Source: Confluentibacter citreus | Lineage (GTDB): Bacteria > Bacteroidota > Bacteroidia > Flavobacteriales > Flavobacteriaceae | Length of the DNA: 64,000 bases | Assembly (NCBI RefSeq): GCF_002807055.1 | Contig: NZ_NIXN01000005.1 | Location: 186,001-250,000, forward strand | Direction of reading: 5' to 3' | In this document: positions 9,038-17,334 of the stretch, one piece after another | Numbering within the stretch: position 1 is the stretch's first letter | Layout of the letters: every line of letters starts with the position of its first letter | The notes under the pieces: model-generated | What the model saw: the letters and a program-made list of their open reading frames with translations, nothing else | Databases searched by the model: none | Told to the model about the DNA's origin: nothing | Translations under genes and position numbers: made by a program

Positions 9038-9475
9038 TTAAATTCTAGGTGTAAACGGGCCTAATCTTTGGTTATACGTCAATTGAAAATAAATAAAATA
9101 ATTGTAGAGCTTATAATTAACTTCATAGCCATAATCTATGCCGTAATGATAATCAATTTGCATTTGGTAGAGGTTACCGTTGAACTGAATAGGATTTGCA
9201 GCTCTTCTATTCCATTCATTCACATAAATAATATTCCTGTTTTCCAATAATGTTTGAGAATAAAACCCTTCTGGCCTTGCATTACCTAACAACCAAGCAT
9301 TAAAACCAGGTTCTATAATAATAATTTGATATTCTAAGGAATCGTTCTCGATTTTAACGGTGTCACTTAATTTAGCATTCGCCAATTTTTCATTGGTTTT
9401 TGAAGCAATGGGTTTCGTTGTGTTGCAACCAATTATAAAGCCACAAACCAGTAATATGTATACTATTGTTTTCAT
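9038..9475 (-). CDS. Lipoprotein, DUF6146-like
   Basis: A 145-residue protein with a short lipoprotein signal (LVCGFIIGCNTTK, mature Cys about residue 17). A compact aromatic-rich domain follows, with the characteristic run WLLGNARPEGFYSQ and NEWNRRAANP, and many Tyr residues toward the C-terminus. This matches the Flavobacteriia family I recall as DUF6146, of unknown function. It is probably anchored in the outer or inner membrane facing the periplasm. It ends 35 bp before the transport-operon start on the same strand, so read-through into that operon is possible. Confidence 0.72.
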   Translation of the reverse strand: MKTIVYILLVCGFIIGCNTTKPIASKTNEKLANAKLSDTVKIENDSLEYQIIIIEPGFNAWLLGNARPEGFYSQTLLENRNIIYVNEWNRRAANPIQFNGNLYQMQIDYHYGIDYGYEVNYKLYNYFIYFQLTYNQRLGPFTPRI

Positions 9476-9643
9476 CCGTAGATTTTTTTAAATGATTAAT
9501 AACCCAAAATTATCATCTTATATATTGTTGTGAAAATCATAATGAGTTAACACTGGTTTTCATTGAGTGATGCTCTAAGACCAAATACTTAAAATTACAA
9601 AAATCATTCCTTAAATACTTGTTTATGAATGGTTTTTAATAAA

Positions 9644-9666
9644 AAACACCAAACATGTAGGTGTTT
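9644..9666 (-). terminator. Intrinsic terminator after the DUF937 gene
   Basis: AAACACC (9644-9650) pairs with GGTGTTT (9660-9666). Read on the minus strand, the hairpin is followed by a U-run (A-run at 9641-9646). It lies about 30 bp downstream of the DUF937 stop. The rest of 9476-9696 shows nothing else. Confidence 0.6.
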
Positions 9667-9696
9667 GATGTTTTGAATATATGTTTAAAGTGTTAT

Positions 9697-10338
9697 TTAT
9701 TTTCTTCCGAAAAGACCTCCTAAAAGGCCACCGAGTCCACCTTTCTTCTGATTACCGCTACCTAAAACCATGCCTGCAACATCATCAATCACGCTGCCAT
9801 CTCCATCTGCATCTAGAATGGACTCTAAAAAGCTTTGTTCATTTTTATTGGAATTACCACCAAGCATACCGCCAAGTAAACCTTCTAGGCCACTAGGGCT
9901 ATTTACATGTTGCTTTTTAGCTTGATTACCTAAGACACCCAATAAAATGGGAGCCGCTACTTTTAAAATTTGAGCAACGGAATTAGCATCAATACCAGAT
10001 TTTTGGCTTATTGCCATTTGTACGTTTTGTTGTTTACCACCCAAAACATGACCTAGTATTTTATTGCCGTCTTCCATAACATCGTTGCCAACGCCACCAC
10101 TGAATAAACCACCTAAGTTGTCTAAAATACTGCCATCATGTTTACTATTTAATGCACTCATAAGTCCTTCTGCACCTTGAGGTGTCGCGGCATTACGCTT
10201 CATGGCGGCCATTAAAACTGGCAAAGCCATAGTTAAAACATCTTGTGTTTTGCTTTGTGGCTGATTGGTTTCGTTGGAAACACCACTAATGATTGTTTTT
10301 CCTAAATCGCTGTTTAGTAAATCTAATATTCCAGACAT
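9697..10338 (-). CDS. DUF937 domain protein
   Basis: A 213-residue, Gly/Leu/Ser-rich protein without a signal peptide. It has the DUF937 pattern of repeated helical blocks (MALPVLMAAMKRNA, VLGGKQQNVQMAISQKSGID, KVAAPILLGVLGNQAKK), an Asp-rich DADGDGSVIDDVAG loop resembling a dockerin or EF-hand-like calcium loop, and a Gly/Leu repeat tail (GGLGGLLGGLFGRK). The function of the family is unknown. It is monocistronic, flanked by terminators on both sides. Confidence 0.85.
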   Translation of the reverse strand: MSGILDLLNSDLGKTIISGVSNETNQPQSKTQDVLTMALPVLMAAMKRNAATPQGAEGLMSALNSKHDGSILDNLGGLFSGGVGNDVMEDGNKILGHVLGGKQQNVQMAISQKSGIDANSVAQILKVAAPILLGVLGNQAKKQHVNSPSGLEGLLGGMLGGNSNKNEQSFLESILDADGDGSVIDDVAGMVLGSGNQKKGGLGGLLGGLFGRK

Positions 10339-10375
10339 AATTTTATTTTTTAAATACAGACAGGAATATACAAAA

Positions 10376-10406
10376 AAAACTTCTAACAGCCATGTTAGAA
10401 GTTTTA
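10376..10406 (-). terminator. Intrinsic terminator of serA
   Basis: AAAACTTCTAACA (10376-10388) pairs with TGTTAGAAGTTTT (10393-10405) over a 4-nt loop. It is a 13-bp stem with flanking A/T runs, 26 bp past the serA stop on the minus strand. Confidence 0.85.
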
Positions 10407-10431
10407 ATTAAAAATTATATTAATTTGATTA

Positions 10432-11382
10432 TTAACCTAATATACCAATAATTTGAGCAGCAAGCTCAGTTCCAATTCTATCTTGTGCTTCTTCAGTAGC
10501 TGCACCAATATGAGGTGTCAATGATAAACAAGAGTTCATCAATAATGTAATTTCTGGTTTCGGTTCTTTTTCAAAAACATCTAAAGCAGCACCGGCAACT
10601 TTTCCGCTTAAAATAGCTTCAACAAGAGCAACTTCATCAATAACACCGCCGCGAGCTGCATTAGCAATATACACACCGTCTTTCATCATATCGAATTCAT
10701 TTTTGCTAATAACATAACCGTCTTGAGCTGGCACGTGTAACGTAATGAAGTCTGCTTGTTTTAAAACGTCTTCTTTAGAAATTGTTGTAATATCAAAATT
10801 TACTTTTTGTCCATCGAAAAAATCCAATTCCAAATTTGCTTTTTCCAAATAAGGATCAAAAGCAACCACTTTCATACCAACACCTAAACCTACCTTAGCT
10901 GTCGCTTGACCAATACGTCCGAAACCTATAACGCCTAAGGTTTTTCCCTTTAATTCAACACCTTTAGCATATGCTTTTTTCAATTTACCAAAGCTAACAT
11001 CACCCTCTAAAGGCATATCTCTGTTGGATTGGTGTAAAAAACGTGCTAAACCATAGAAATGCCCAAATACCAATTCCGCAACAGAATGCGATGATGATGC
11101 AGGTGTATTAATAACATGAATGCCTTTTGATTTTGCATAGTCAACATCAATATTATCCATACCTACACCGCCTCGTCCAATTATTTTGATGCCAGGGCAG
11201 GTGTCTATTAAATCTTTTCTAACCGTAGTTGCACTGCGTACCAATAGTACATCAATGCTTTTTTCGTTAATGTAATTTGCTAATTGTTCTTGTGCTACAG
11301 TAGTGGTAATTACTTCATAACCACCTTTTTCTAAAGCATCTTTACCGCTTTGTGAAATACCGTCGTTTGCTAATACTTTCAT
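10432..11382 (-). CDS. serA: D-3-phosphoglycerate dehydrogenase, short form
   Basis: Oxidises 3-phosphoglycerate to 3-phosphohydroxypyruvate, the first step of serine synthesis. The NAD-binding motif GFGRIGQ is at 153-159, and the catalytic residues Arg244 (NAARGG), Glu273 (FEKEP) and His291 (TPHIGA) are all present. At 316 residues it stops right after the catalytic core: there is no ACT or ASB regulatory domain, so serine feedback through ACT is not expected. It lies 122 bp downstream of serC on the same strand, giving a serC-serA pathway pair. Confidence 0.92.
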   Translation of the reverse strand: MKVLANDGISQSGKDALEKGGYEVITTTVAQEQLANYINEKSIDVLLVRSATTVRKDLIDTCPGIKIIGRGGVGMDNIDVDYAKSKGIHVINTPASSSHSVAELVFGHFYGLARFLHQSNRDMPLEGDVSFGKLKKAYAKGVELKGKTLGVIGFGRIGQATAKVGLGVGMKVVAFDPYLEKANLELDFFDGQKVNFDITTISKEDVLKQADFITLHVPAQDGYVISKNEFDMMKDGVYIANAARGGVIDEVALVEAILSGKVAGAALDVFEKEPKPEITLLMNSCLSLTPHIGAATEEAQDRIGTELAAQIIGILG

Positions 11383-11390
11383 TTATCTAA

Positions 11391-11420
11391 GTTAAAAGTT
11401 AAAAGTAAAAAGTTAAAAGT
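11391..11420. repeat. AGTTAAA-type simple repeat between serC and serA
   Basis: Degenerate direct repeats of AGTTAAA/AAAAGTT sit immediately upstream of serA. The same unit recurs at 35908-35934. No protein coding is possible here. It looks like the low-complexity intergenic repeats common in Flavobacteriaceae; function unknown. Confidence 0.6.
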
Positions 11421-11504
11421 TCAAGAACGATTATACTTTTTACTTCTGATTAATTTTATTTATTAAGTTAGTGTCGCACTGAAAACTGCCACTGAAAACT
11501 CATT

Positions 11505-12569
11505 CTAAGCTTTACTTTCCAATTCACTCATCACTTCCACAAGTGCTTTGATGCTATCTATTGGTAAGGCGTTGTACATAGATGCTCTATAACCACCAAC
11601 ACTTCTGTGTCCATTAAGTCCACTAATACCAGCTTCTTTAAGCATGGTTTCAAAGGTCTCTTTTAAGTTTTCGTTTTCTAAAGTGAATGTAGCATTCATG
11701 AATGAGCGATCTTCTTTTGCAGCAAATCCTTTGAATAATGGATTCAAATCAATTTCAGAATACATGAGTCTTGCTTTTTTCTCGTTCAAATCTTCAATAG
11801 CTTTTAAGCCACCTATACCTTTTAACCATTCTAATGTCAGCATGCATGTGTAAACCGCAAAAACGGGAGGTGTATTGTACATACTGCCATTCTCAATATG
11901 GATTTTATAATCCATAATAGAAGGAATGTTGCGAGATACTTTACCAAGAATGTCTTCTTTTATAACAACCAATGTAGCACCAGCAGGACCCATATTTTTT
12001 TGCGCGCCAGCATAGATTAAATCAAATTGTGAATAATCCAACTGACGTGAAAAAATATCGCTACTCATATCACAAACCATTGGAATATCGCATTTTGGGA
12101 ACGATTTTAACTGGGTTCCAAAAATGGTATTATTTGAAGTGCAATGGAAATAATCGTAATCTGAAGGAATGTCATATCCCTTAGGTATATAATTAAAGTT
12201 TGCTTCTTTAGAAGAGGCAACTTCATAAATATCATCTAACTTTTTAGCTTCTTTAATGGCCTTTGAACTCCAGGTACCTGTGTTTAAATAACCAGCTCTT
12301 TTTTCCAAAAGATTCATGGCTACCATTAAAAATTGGGTGCTTGCGCCACCTTGTAAAAATAATGCTTTATAACCTTTGCCCTCAAGACCCATTAATTCCA
12401 ATGCCAAGGACCTCGCTTTTTCCATAACATCAATAAAAGCTTTGCTTCTATGTGATATTTCTAATATAGATAAACCTTCGTTGTTAAAATCAAGAACAGC
12501 CTCTGAAGACTTGATGATTACTTCTTGTGGTAAAATACTTGGACCTGCACTAAAGTTATGTTTTTTCAT
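11505..12569 (-). CDS. serC: Phosphoserine aminotransferase
   Basis: A PLP-dependent class V aminotransferase converting 3-phosphohydroxypyruvate plus glutamate to phosphoserine; the family also acts in pyridoxal phosphate synthesis. Length 354 residues. The PLP lysine is Lys191 in AGAQKNMGPAG. Phosphate-binding and substrate motifs (FSAGPSILP at the start, GGASTQF, HRSVGGYRASMYNA near the end) are intact. The start MKKHNFSAGP is standard. It is followed by serA and preceded 78 bp upstream by the acyl-CoA reductase gene on the same strand. Confidence 0.96.
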   Translation of the reverse strand: MKKHNFSAGPSILPQEVIIKSSEAVLDFNNEGLSILEISHRSKAFIDVMEKARSLALELMGLEGKGYKALFLQGGASTQFLMVAMNLLEKRAGYLNTGTWSSKAIKEAKKLDDIYEVASSKEANFNYIPKGYDIPSDYDYFHCTSNNTIFGTQLKSFPKCDIPMVCDMSSDIFSRQLDYSQFDLIYAGAQKNMGPAGATLVVIKEDILGKVSRNIPSIMDYKIHIENGSMYNTPPVFAVYTCMLTLEWLKGIGGLKAIEDLNEKKARLMYSEIDLNPLFKGFAAKEDRSFMNATFTLENENLKETFETMLKEAGISGLNGHRSVGGYRASMYNALPIDSIKALVEVMSELESKA

Positions 12570-12647
12570 TAGTATGTGTAAATTTTTAAAGATGCAAAGT
12601 TGCTAATTAATTGTATATTTTGTGGTATAAAATCAATAATTTTTTTG

Positions 12648-13706
12648 TTAAATCGATAATAAAAATTCAATGGAATTTACGTTATCGGCATAATCCCAAA
12701 GTTCGGGTTTCTGAGTCTTCCCAAAAGGAATTTCGTTTTCCATAAATCCGTTTGAGACAATACATTGTATTTGGTCTTTTTTAGAATCCAAGATGCCTTT
12801 TAATACACCCAAAGAATCATAAAATTCGTAAAAAACAGTAGCAATGGGAGAGGAAAAGCTTTCATCTTCCTTAATCATCAAGAAGCCATTTTCAAGCATA
12901 TCGAACTCACTCATTAAATAGACTGCTTTGTTGTAATCGTAATTATTGGCGTATTTTGCCTTGTCAATAATGGGGTGCCAATGGTAAACCGATTCAAAAA
13001 AAGTATTAAAATTATAGCCCCTCGGAACAAATAATTTGGAGACATTTCGGCAACCAAGACCATAATATCTAAAAATATCGTCCGATAGTTTTTTTAGATC
13101 TTCAGGCGTTTCCGTTCCAAACAACACAGCCACTGAGTTACGGTTATTTCTTATGATGGATGGTTTACCCTTAAAATAATATTCAAAATATCGGGCGGTA
13201 TTGTTGCTTCCTGTTGCAATAACGGCATCAAAATGTTCCAGTTTCTCTTCAGTAAAGGTTATCAATCCTTTAAAATTGGGTTCAACATATTCCAAATATT
13301 TAGCTAAAAAGGGTAGTAGGTATTTGTCATTGGATGATTGTTTTACAACCACTTGATGTCCCGTAACCAACACGGATAAAAAATCATGGAATCCAACCAG
13401 CGGAATGTTTCCCGCCATAATAATGGCTACCTTTTTTTGTTGAATGCTTTCAATATGGTATGGTTGTAACCAAATATTTAAGTTGTTTTCGGTTAGTAAA
13501 TTGCTCCAACCTTCAAAAGCAAATAGAATGTTCTCTTTTGTAAACCAGCCATTGTGTTCTTCAGCTAATTTTATTTGGTGCTTAAAGCCATCAAAAAATA
13601 AACTGTTGTGTTCAACATTATTTTTTATATGAATAGATTCGTTAGAAAATTGACTTAAAAAATCTCCTAATTTTACAAAAGCGTTAATTCTTTGCTGTAA
13701 ATTCAT
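12648..13706 (-). CDS. Acyl-CoA reductase, LuxC-like
   Basis: A protein of about 352 residues resembling the LuxC acyl-CoA reductase family, an aldehyde-dehydrogenase-like fold that reduces acyl-thioesters to aldehydes. Visible family motifs are the nucleotide-binding IIMAGNIPLVGFHD, ATGSNNTARYFEYYF and the active-site Cys in YYGLGCRNVSKLFVP. The frame is open to an ATG at 13748, but the ATG at 13706 (MNLQQRINAFVKLG) is the usual start in this group, and the extra 14 residues are basic and atypical. The position next to serC and a ferredoxin recurs in Flavobacteriia; the physiological substrate is not known to me. Confidence 0.8.
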   Translation of the reverse strand: MNLQQRINAFVKLGDFLSQFSNESIHIKNNVEHNSLFFDGFKHQIKLAEEHNGWFTKENILFAFEGWSNLLTENNLNIWLQPYHIESIQQKKVAIIMAGNIPLVGFHDFLSVLVTGHQVVVKQSSNDKYLLPFLAKYLEYVEPNFKGLITFTEEKLEHFDAVIATGSNNTARYFEYYFKGKPSIIRNNRNSVAVLFGTETPEDLKKLSDDIFRYYGLGCRNVSKLFVPRGYNFNTFFESVYHWHPIIDKAKYANNYDYNKAVYLMSEFDMLENGFLMIKEDESFSSPIATVFYEFYDSLGVLKGILDSKKDQIQCIVSNGFMENEIPFGKTQKPELWDYADNVNSIEFLLSI

Positions 13707-13822
13707 TCTAAGTTTGGTTATGAATGGTTTTGGCGTTATTTTTGCCATGCAAAGTTAGAAAAATGTAACGAACGACCTTTTTTTAAACTTACTTTTATGA
13801 TAAGTTTACAAGGAATAATTAA

Positions 13823-14188
<366 letters not shown>

Positions 14189-14212
14189 GTTACGATGTAC
14201 AATTGATAATTG

Positions 14213-14240
14213 AATCCTAAGTGAAAGCTTGGGATTTTTT
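14213..14240 (+). terminator. Terminator after the ferredoxin gene
   Basis: AATCCTAAG (14213-14221) pairs with CTTGGGATT (14228-14236) over a 6-nt loop, with one T-G wobble, followed by a T-run. The same AATCC...GGATT hairpin style appears after several other genes in the window. Confidence 0.8.
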
Positions 14241-14377
14241 GTTTATGGTATTCTAGTAAGGATTTATGTTTTAATTTAAAAAAGCAATTTATTGTTGATT
14301 ATCTTTTTACGGAGTTTGAAAACATCCTTCGTAAAGTTTATATAATTATATTTGAAATAATTAAACTAAACTTAAAA

Positions 14378-16990
14378 ATGACACTAAAGAGAACCCTTAT
14401 TTTTTTACTATTGCCTCTATTTTGCTTAGGGCAATCTGTAAAAAACTACACCAAGCAACCTAATAAAGTGATTGTTTCACTAGATGGTGGAGATATGCAC
14501 ATCAGTCCATTATCCGATGGCGCTGTTAGAATTCAATTTGCAAAAGATTTCAGTAATATAAACCATGAAGAACTGGTTTTTACTTCTTTGGTAGAAGCGC
14601 CAAAATTCAACGTATCTGAAACAGATTCGGAGTTAGAAGTTAGTACTTCTAAAATAAAAGTGGCTTTAAACAAACAAACGGGGGCACTAACTTATAAAGA
14701 TGCTTCTGGTAAGGTGTTTTTAACTGAAAAACCAGGTAGCCGAGTATTTACTCCGAGTATGGTACAAGGACAACCAACCCATATCGTCGAGCAAGCTTTT
14801 GAATCTCCAAAAGATGAATATCTATACGGAACAGGCCAATTTCAAGATGGGTATTTAAATATCCGTGCCTTACCAAGACGCTTAACTCAAGTTAATACAC
14901 AAATCTCCATTCCGTTTATTATGTCCAGCAAAGGTTATGGTCTGCTTTGGCATAACTACGGATTGACCGATTTTAATCCCGCAGATAATGTTGTTGAATT
15001 AAAGCCAGCAGGCACGGACGGTGAAGCCATTTCGGTAGATGTAACAACCACAGAAGGTACCAGACGCGAAAGACGACAGGACGGCCTTTTTACAGGAACA
15101 TTCTCAGTTAAAGAAGCAGGTAAATATGCCCTTTTATTGGATGTTGGTCAAAAAATGGCTAGAAGATGGCAAGTGGCGATTGATGGAAAAAGTATCATGG
15201 ATTTTAGAAATCCCTGGTTGCCACCTACCACCAGTGAGTTTATTGAACTCGAGGCTGGAGAGCATAAAATTCTTGTAACGGGAGAGCGTAATGACAAACC
15301 TGTTATTTACTACAGAAAAGTGGAGGATGAAACGGTGTTTCGTTCGCCAGTTGCCAACGTGTTAGATTATGTGGTGTTTGCTGGCAATGCCGATGCCGTG
15401 ATTTCCAGTTACCGTAATTTAACGGGGCAAGCACCATTAATGCCCATTTGGTCTTTGGGCTATATCCATTGCCGTGAGCGTTTTAATACCCAAAATGAGT
15501 TATTGGAAAACGCACGTGAGTTTAGAGCACGTAAACTGCCCCTCGATATGATTGTTCAAGATTGGCAATATTGGGGCAAATATGGTTGGAATGCTATGAA
15601 ATTTGATGAAAGCAATTATCCCGATCCCGCTAAAATGGTGCAAGAATTGCACGAAATGGATATGCGATTAATGGTATCTGTATGGTCTAAAATAGATCCA
15701 GTTTCAGAGCTTGGAAAAGAGTTTACAGAAAAAGGGTTTTATATTCCAGAAACACAATGGGTTGATTTTTTCGATCAAAAGGCAGCCGATTTTTATTGGC
15801 AAAATTTCAGTAATAAACTTTTAAAACTCGGCATTGATGGTTGGTGGCAAGACGCTACAGAACCAGAAAATGATGACCTGCAAGGTAGAATGGTTAATAA
15901 TGGTACCATGCCAGGTGAATTGGTGCGCAATGTGTACCCCATGTATGTAACAAAAACCATTTATGATGGGGTGCGTAAAGATGCCCCTGATGAACGCGTT
16001 TTTATCCTTACCAGAAGTGGATTCTCGGGTCAACAGCGTTATTCCACAGCGGTTTGGAGTGGTGATGTTGGTCATGATTGGGAAACTTTAAAACGACAAA
16101 TTACAGGCGGATTGAACATGTCCATAACAGGTATGCCTTGGTGGACCTTTGATGCTGGTGGTTTTTTTCGTCCAGGAGGCGGTCAATATGAAAGTGCCGA
16201 ATATCAAGAGCGTTTTTTAAGATGGTTTCAATTAGCAACATTCGCTCCTTTACAAAGGGTTCATGGCTATCAAACCAACACAGAGTTTTGGCGTTATGGA
16301 GAGAAAATGGAAAAAGAGGCCTTAAATTACCTAAACTTACGTTACCGTTTAATGCCCTATATATATTCGCAAGCAGCAGATATCACCTTTAATAACGGCA
16401 CCATCATGCGCCCGTTGGTCATGGATTTTGCCAATGATGAGATGGCTCTAAAACAGAATTACGAATATATGTTCGGACCCTCATTTTTAGTCGCTCCCGT
16501 GACTGATGAAGGCGTTACCGAGTTAGAGGTGTATTTGCCTAAAGATACTAAGTGGATTGATTTTTGGACTGGTAAACAGTTTGATGGCGGACAAACCATG
16601 AAGGCAGATGCTATTTCTAAAATACCACTTTTTGTAAAAGCGGGTTCTATAGTTCCAATGGGCGACTTTATGCAAAGTACCGAAGATAAACCATCTGGTG
16701 TCACTGAAATAAGAGTTTATGAAGGGGCAGATGGCTCGTTTATGTTATACGAAGATGAAGGCACTAATTATAATTACGAAACCGGTGCTTTTTCTAATAT
16801 TTCATTTAACTGGAATGATAAAAAACAAACACTAACTATTGGTAAAACCGAAGGAGTGTTTGAAGGCATGCTTAAAAATAGAACCTTTAATATTGTTTTT
16901 GTAAAAGAAAACACTGGGACCGGGATTGACAAGTCAGCTAATGTTAAGTCCATATCATATAAAGGAAATAAGGTCGTCGTTAAAAAGTAA
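14378..16990 (+). CDS. Glycoside hydrolase family 31, exported alpha-xylosidase/alpha-glucosidase
   Basis: An 870-residue exported alpha-glycosidase. A signal peptide (about 1-18, ending CLGQ) precedes an N-terminal beta domain, an inserted PA14-like beta domain (about 225-320), the GH31 TIM barrel and C-terminal beta domains. The predicted nucleophile is Asp492 (GWWQDATEP) and the acid/base is Asp563 (WSGDVGHDW). The PA14 insertion and the GYIHCRERF stretch are typical of the alpha-xylosidase-type GH31 enzymes that act on xyloglucan fragments; alpha-glucosidase activity remains possible. It is closed off from the downstream sugar genes by a terminator, so may be separately expressed. No type IX sorting domain is seen at the C-terminus. 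Confidence 0.9.
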   Translation: MTLKRTLIFLLLPLFCLGQSVKNYTKQPNKVIVSLDGGDMHISPLSDGAVRIQFAKDFSNINHEELVFTSLVEAPKFNVSETDSELEVSTSKIKVALNKQTGALTYKDASGKVFLTEKPGSRVFTPSMVQGQPTHIVEQAFESPKDEYLYGTGQFQDGYLNIRALPRRLTQVNTQISIPFIMSSKGYGLLWHNYGLTDFNPADNVVELKPAGTDGEAISVDVTTTEGTRRERRQDGLFTGTFSVKEAGKYALLLDVGQKMARRWQVAIDGKSIMDFRNPWLPPTTSEFIELEAGEHKILVTGERNDKPVIYYRKVEDETVFRSPVANVLDYVVFAGNADAVISSYRNLTGQAPLMPIWSLGYIHCRERFNTQNELLENAREFRARKLPLDMIVQDWQYWGKYGWNAMKFDESNYPDPAKMVQELHEMDMRLMVSVWSKIDPVSELGKEFTEKGFYIPETQWVDFFDQKAADFYWQNFSNKLLKLGIDGWWQDATEPENDDLQGRMVNNGTMPGELVRNVYPMYVTKTIYDGVRKDAPDERVFILTRSGFSGQQRYSTAVWSGDVGHDWETLKRQITGGLNMSITGMPWWTFDAGGFFRPGGGQYESAEYQERFLRWFQLATFAPLQRVHGYQTNTEFWRYGEKMEKEALNYLNLRYRLMPYIYSQAADITFNNGTIMRPLVMDFANDEMALKQNYEYMFGPSFLVAPVTDEGVTELEVYLPKDTKWIDFWTGKQFDGGQTMKADAISKIPLFVKAGSIVPMGDFMQSTEDKPSGVTEIRVYEGADGSFMLYEDEGTNYNYETGAFSNISFNWNDKKQTLTIGKTEGVFEGMLKNRTFNIVFVKENTGTGIDKSANVKSISYKGNKVVVKK

Positions 16991-17037
16991 AAACTTTTAA
17001 ATTGCACTTTAATACATAATAATTAATAGATGATAAA

Positions 17038-17064
17038 AATCCCAAGTGTGTGCTTGGGATTTTC
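17038..17064 (+). terminator. Terminator of the GH31 gene
   Basis: AATCCCAAG (17038-17046) and CTTGGGATT (17053-17061) form a perfect 9-bp stem with a TGTGTG loop, followed by a short T-run. Confidence 0.85.
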
Positions 17065-17200
17065 TGTTTGTAAGAGATATTAAACAATTGATATTGAAAT
17101 TTTTATTAGGTTCAAAAAATCAATTTGTTAAAAAATTTCTAAAAAAATAACTATTAATTAATAAGTGTGAAAAAAACACTATTTTGGTAAGATGGAAAAA

Positions 17201-17208
17201 TATGTTTG
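17201..17208 (+). promoter_or_regulatory. Possible -7 box of the ThuA/dehydrogenase operon
   Basis: TATGTTTG fits TAnnTTTG and lies 126 bp upstream of the preferred start at 17335. No well-spaced TTG (-33) is present; the nearest ends 14 bp upstream. Nothing else stands out in 17065-17334 apart from a short GTGT...ACAC inverted repeat near 17165-17180. Confidence 0.4.
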
Positions 17209-17334
17209 AGGTGTTTTTAATTCATAATTTTATGTAAAAATTGTATGAAGGCACCTTAAGAATCAAACCCATAATGATGATTTTTGTTTTATATCGAAGA
17301 TTTTCAAAACCAATTAAACCAAACTAAACTAATA

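Noticed and set aside
16900-16990. Type IX secretion C-terminal domain on the GH31 protein
   Set aside because: The last residues (KSISYKGNKVVVKK) fit the ordinary GH31 C-terminal strand; no conserved type A or B sorting motifs are seen.
17284-17334. Earlier ATG for the ThuA/dehydrogenase lipoprotein
   Set aside because: It would place 17 hydrophilic residues before the signal peptide; the ATG at 17335 gives a clean lipoprotein signal.
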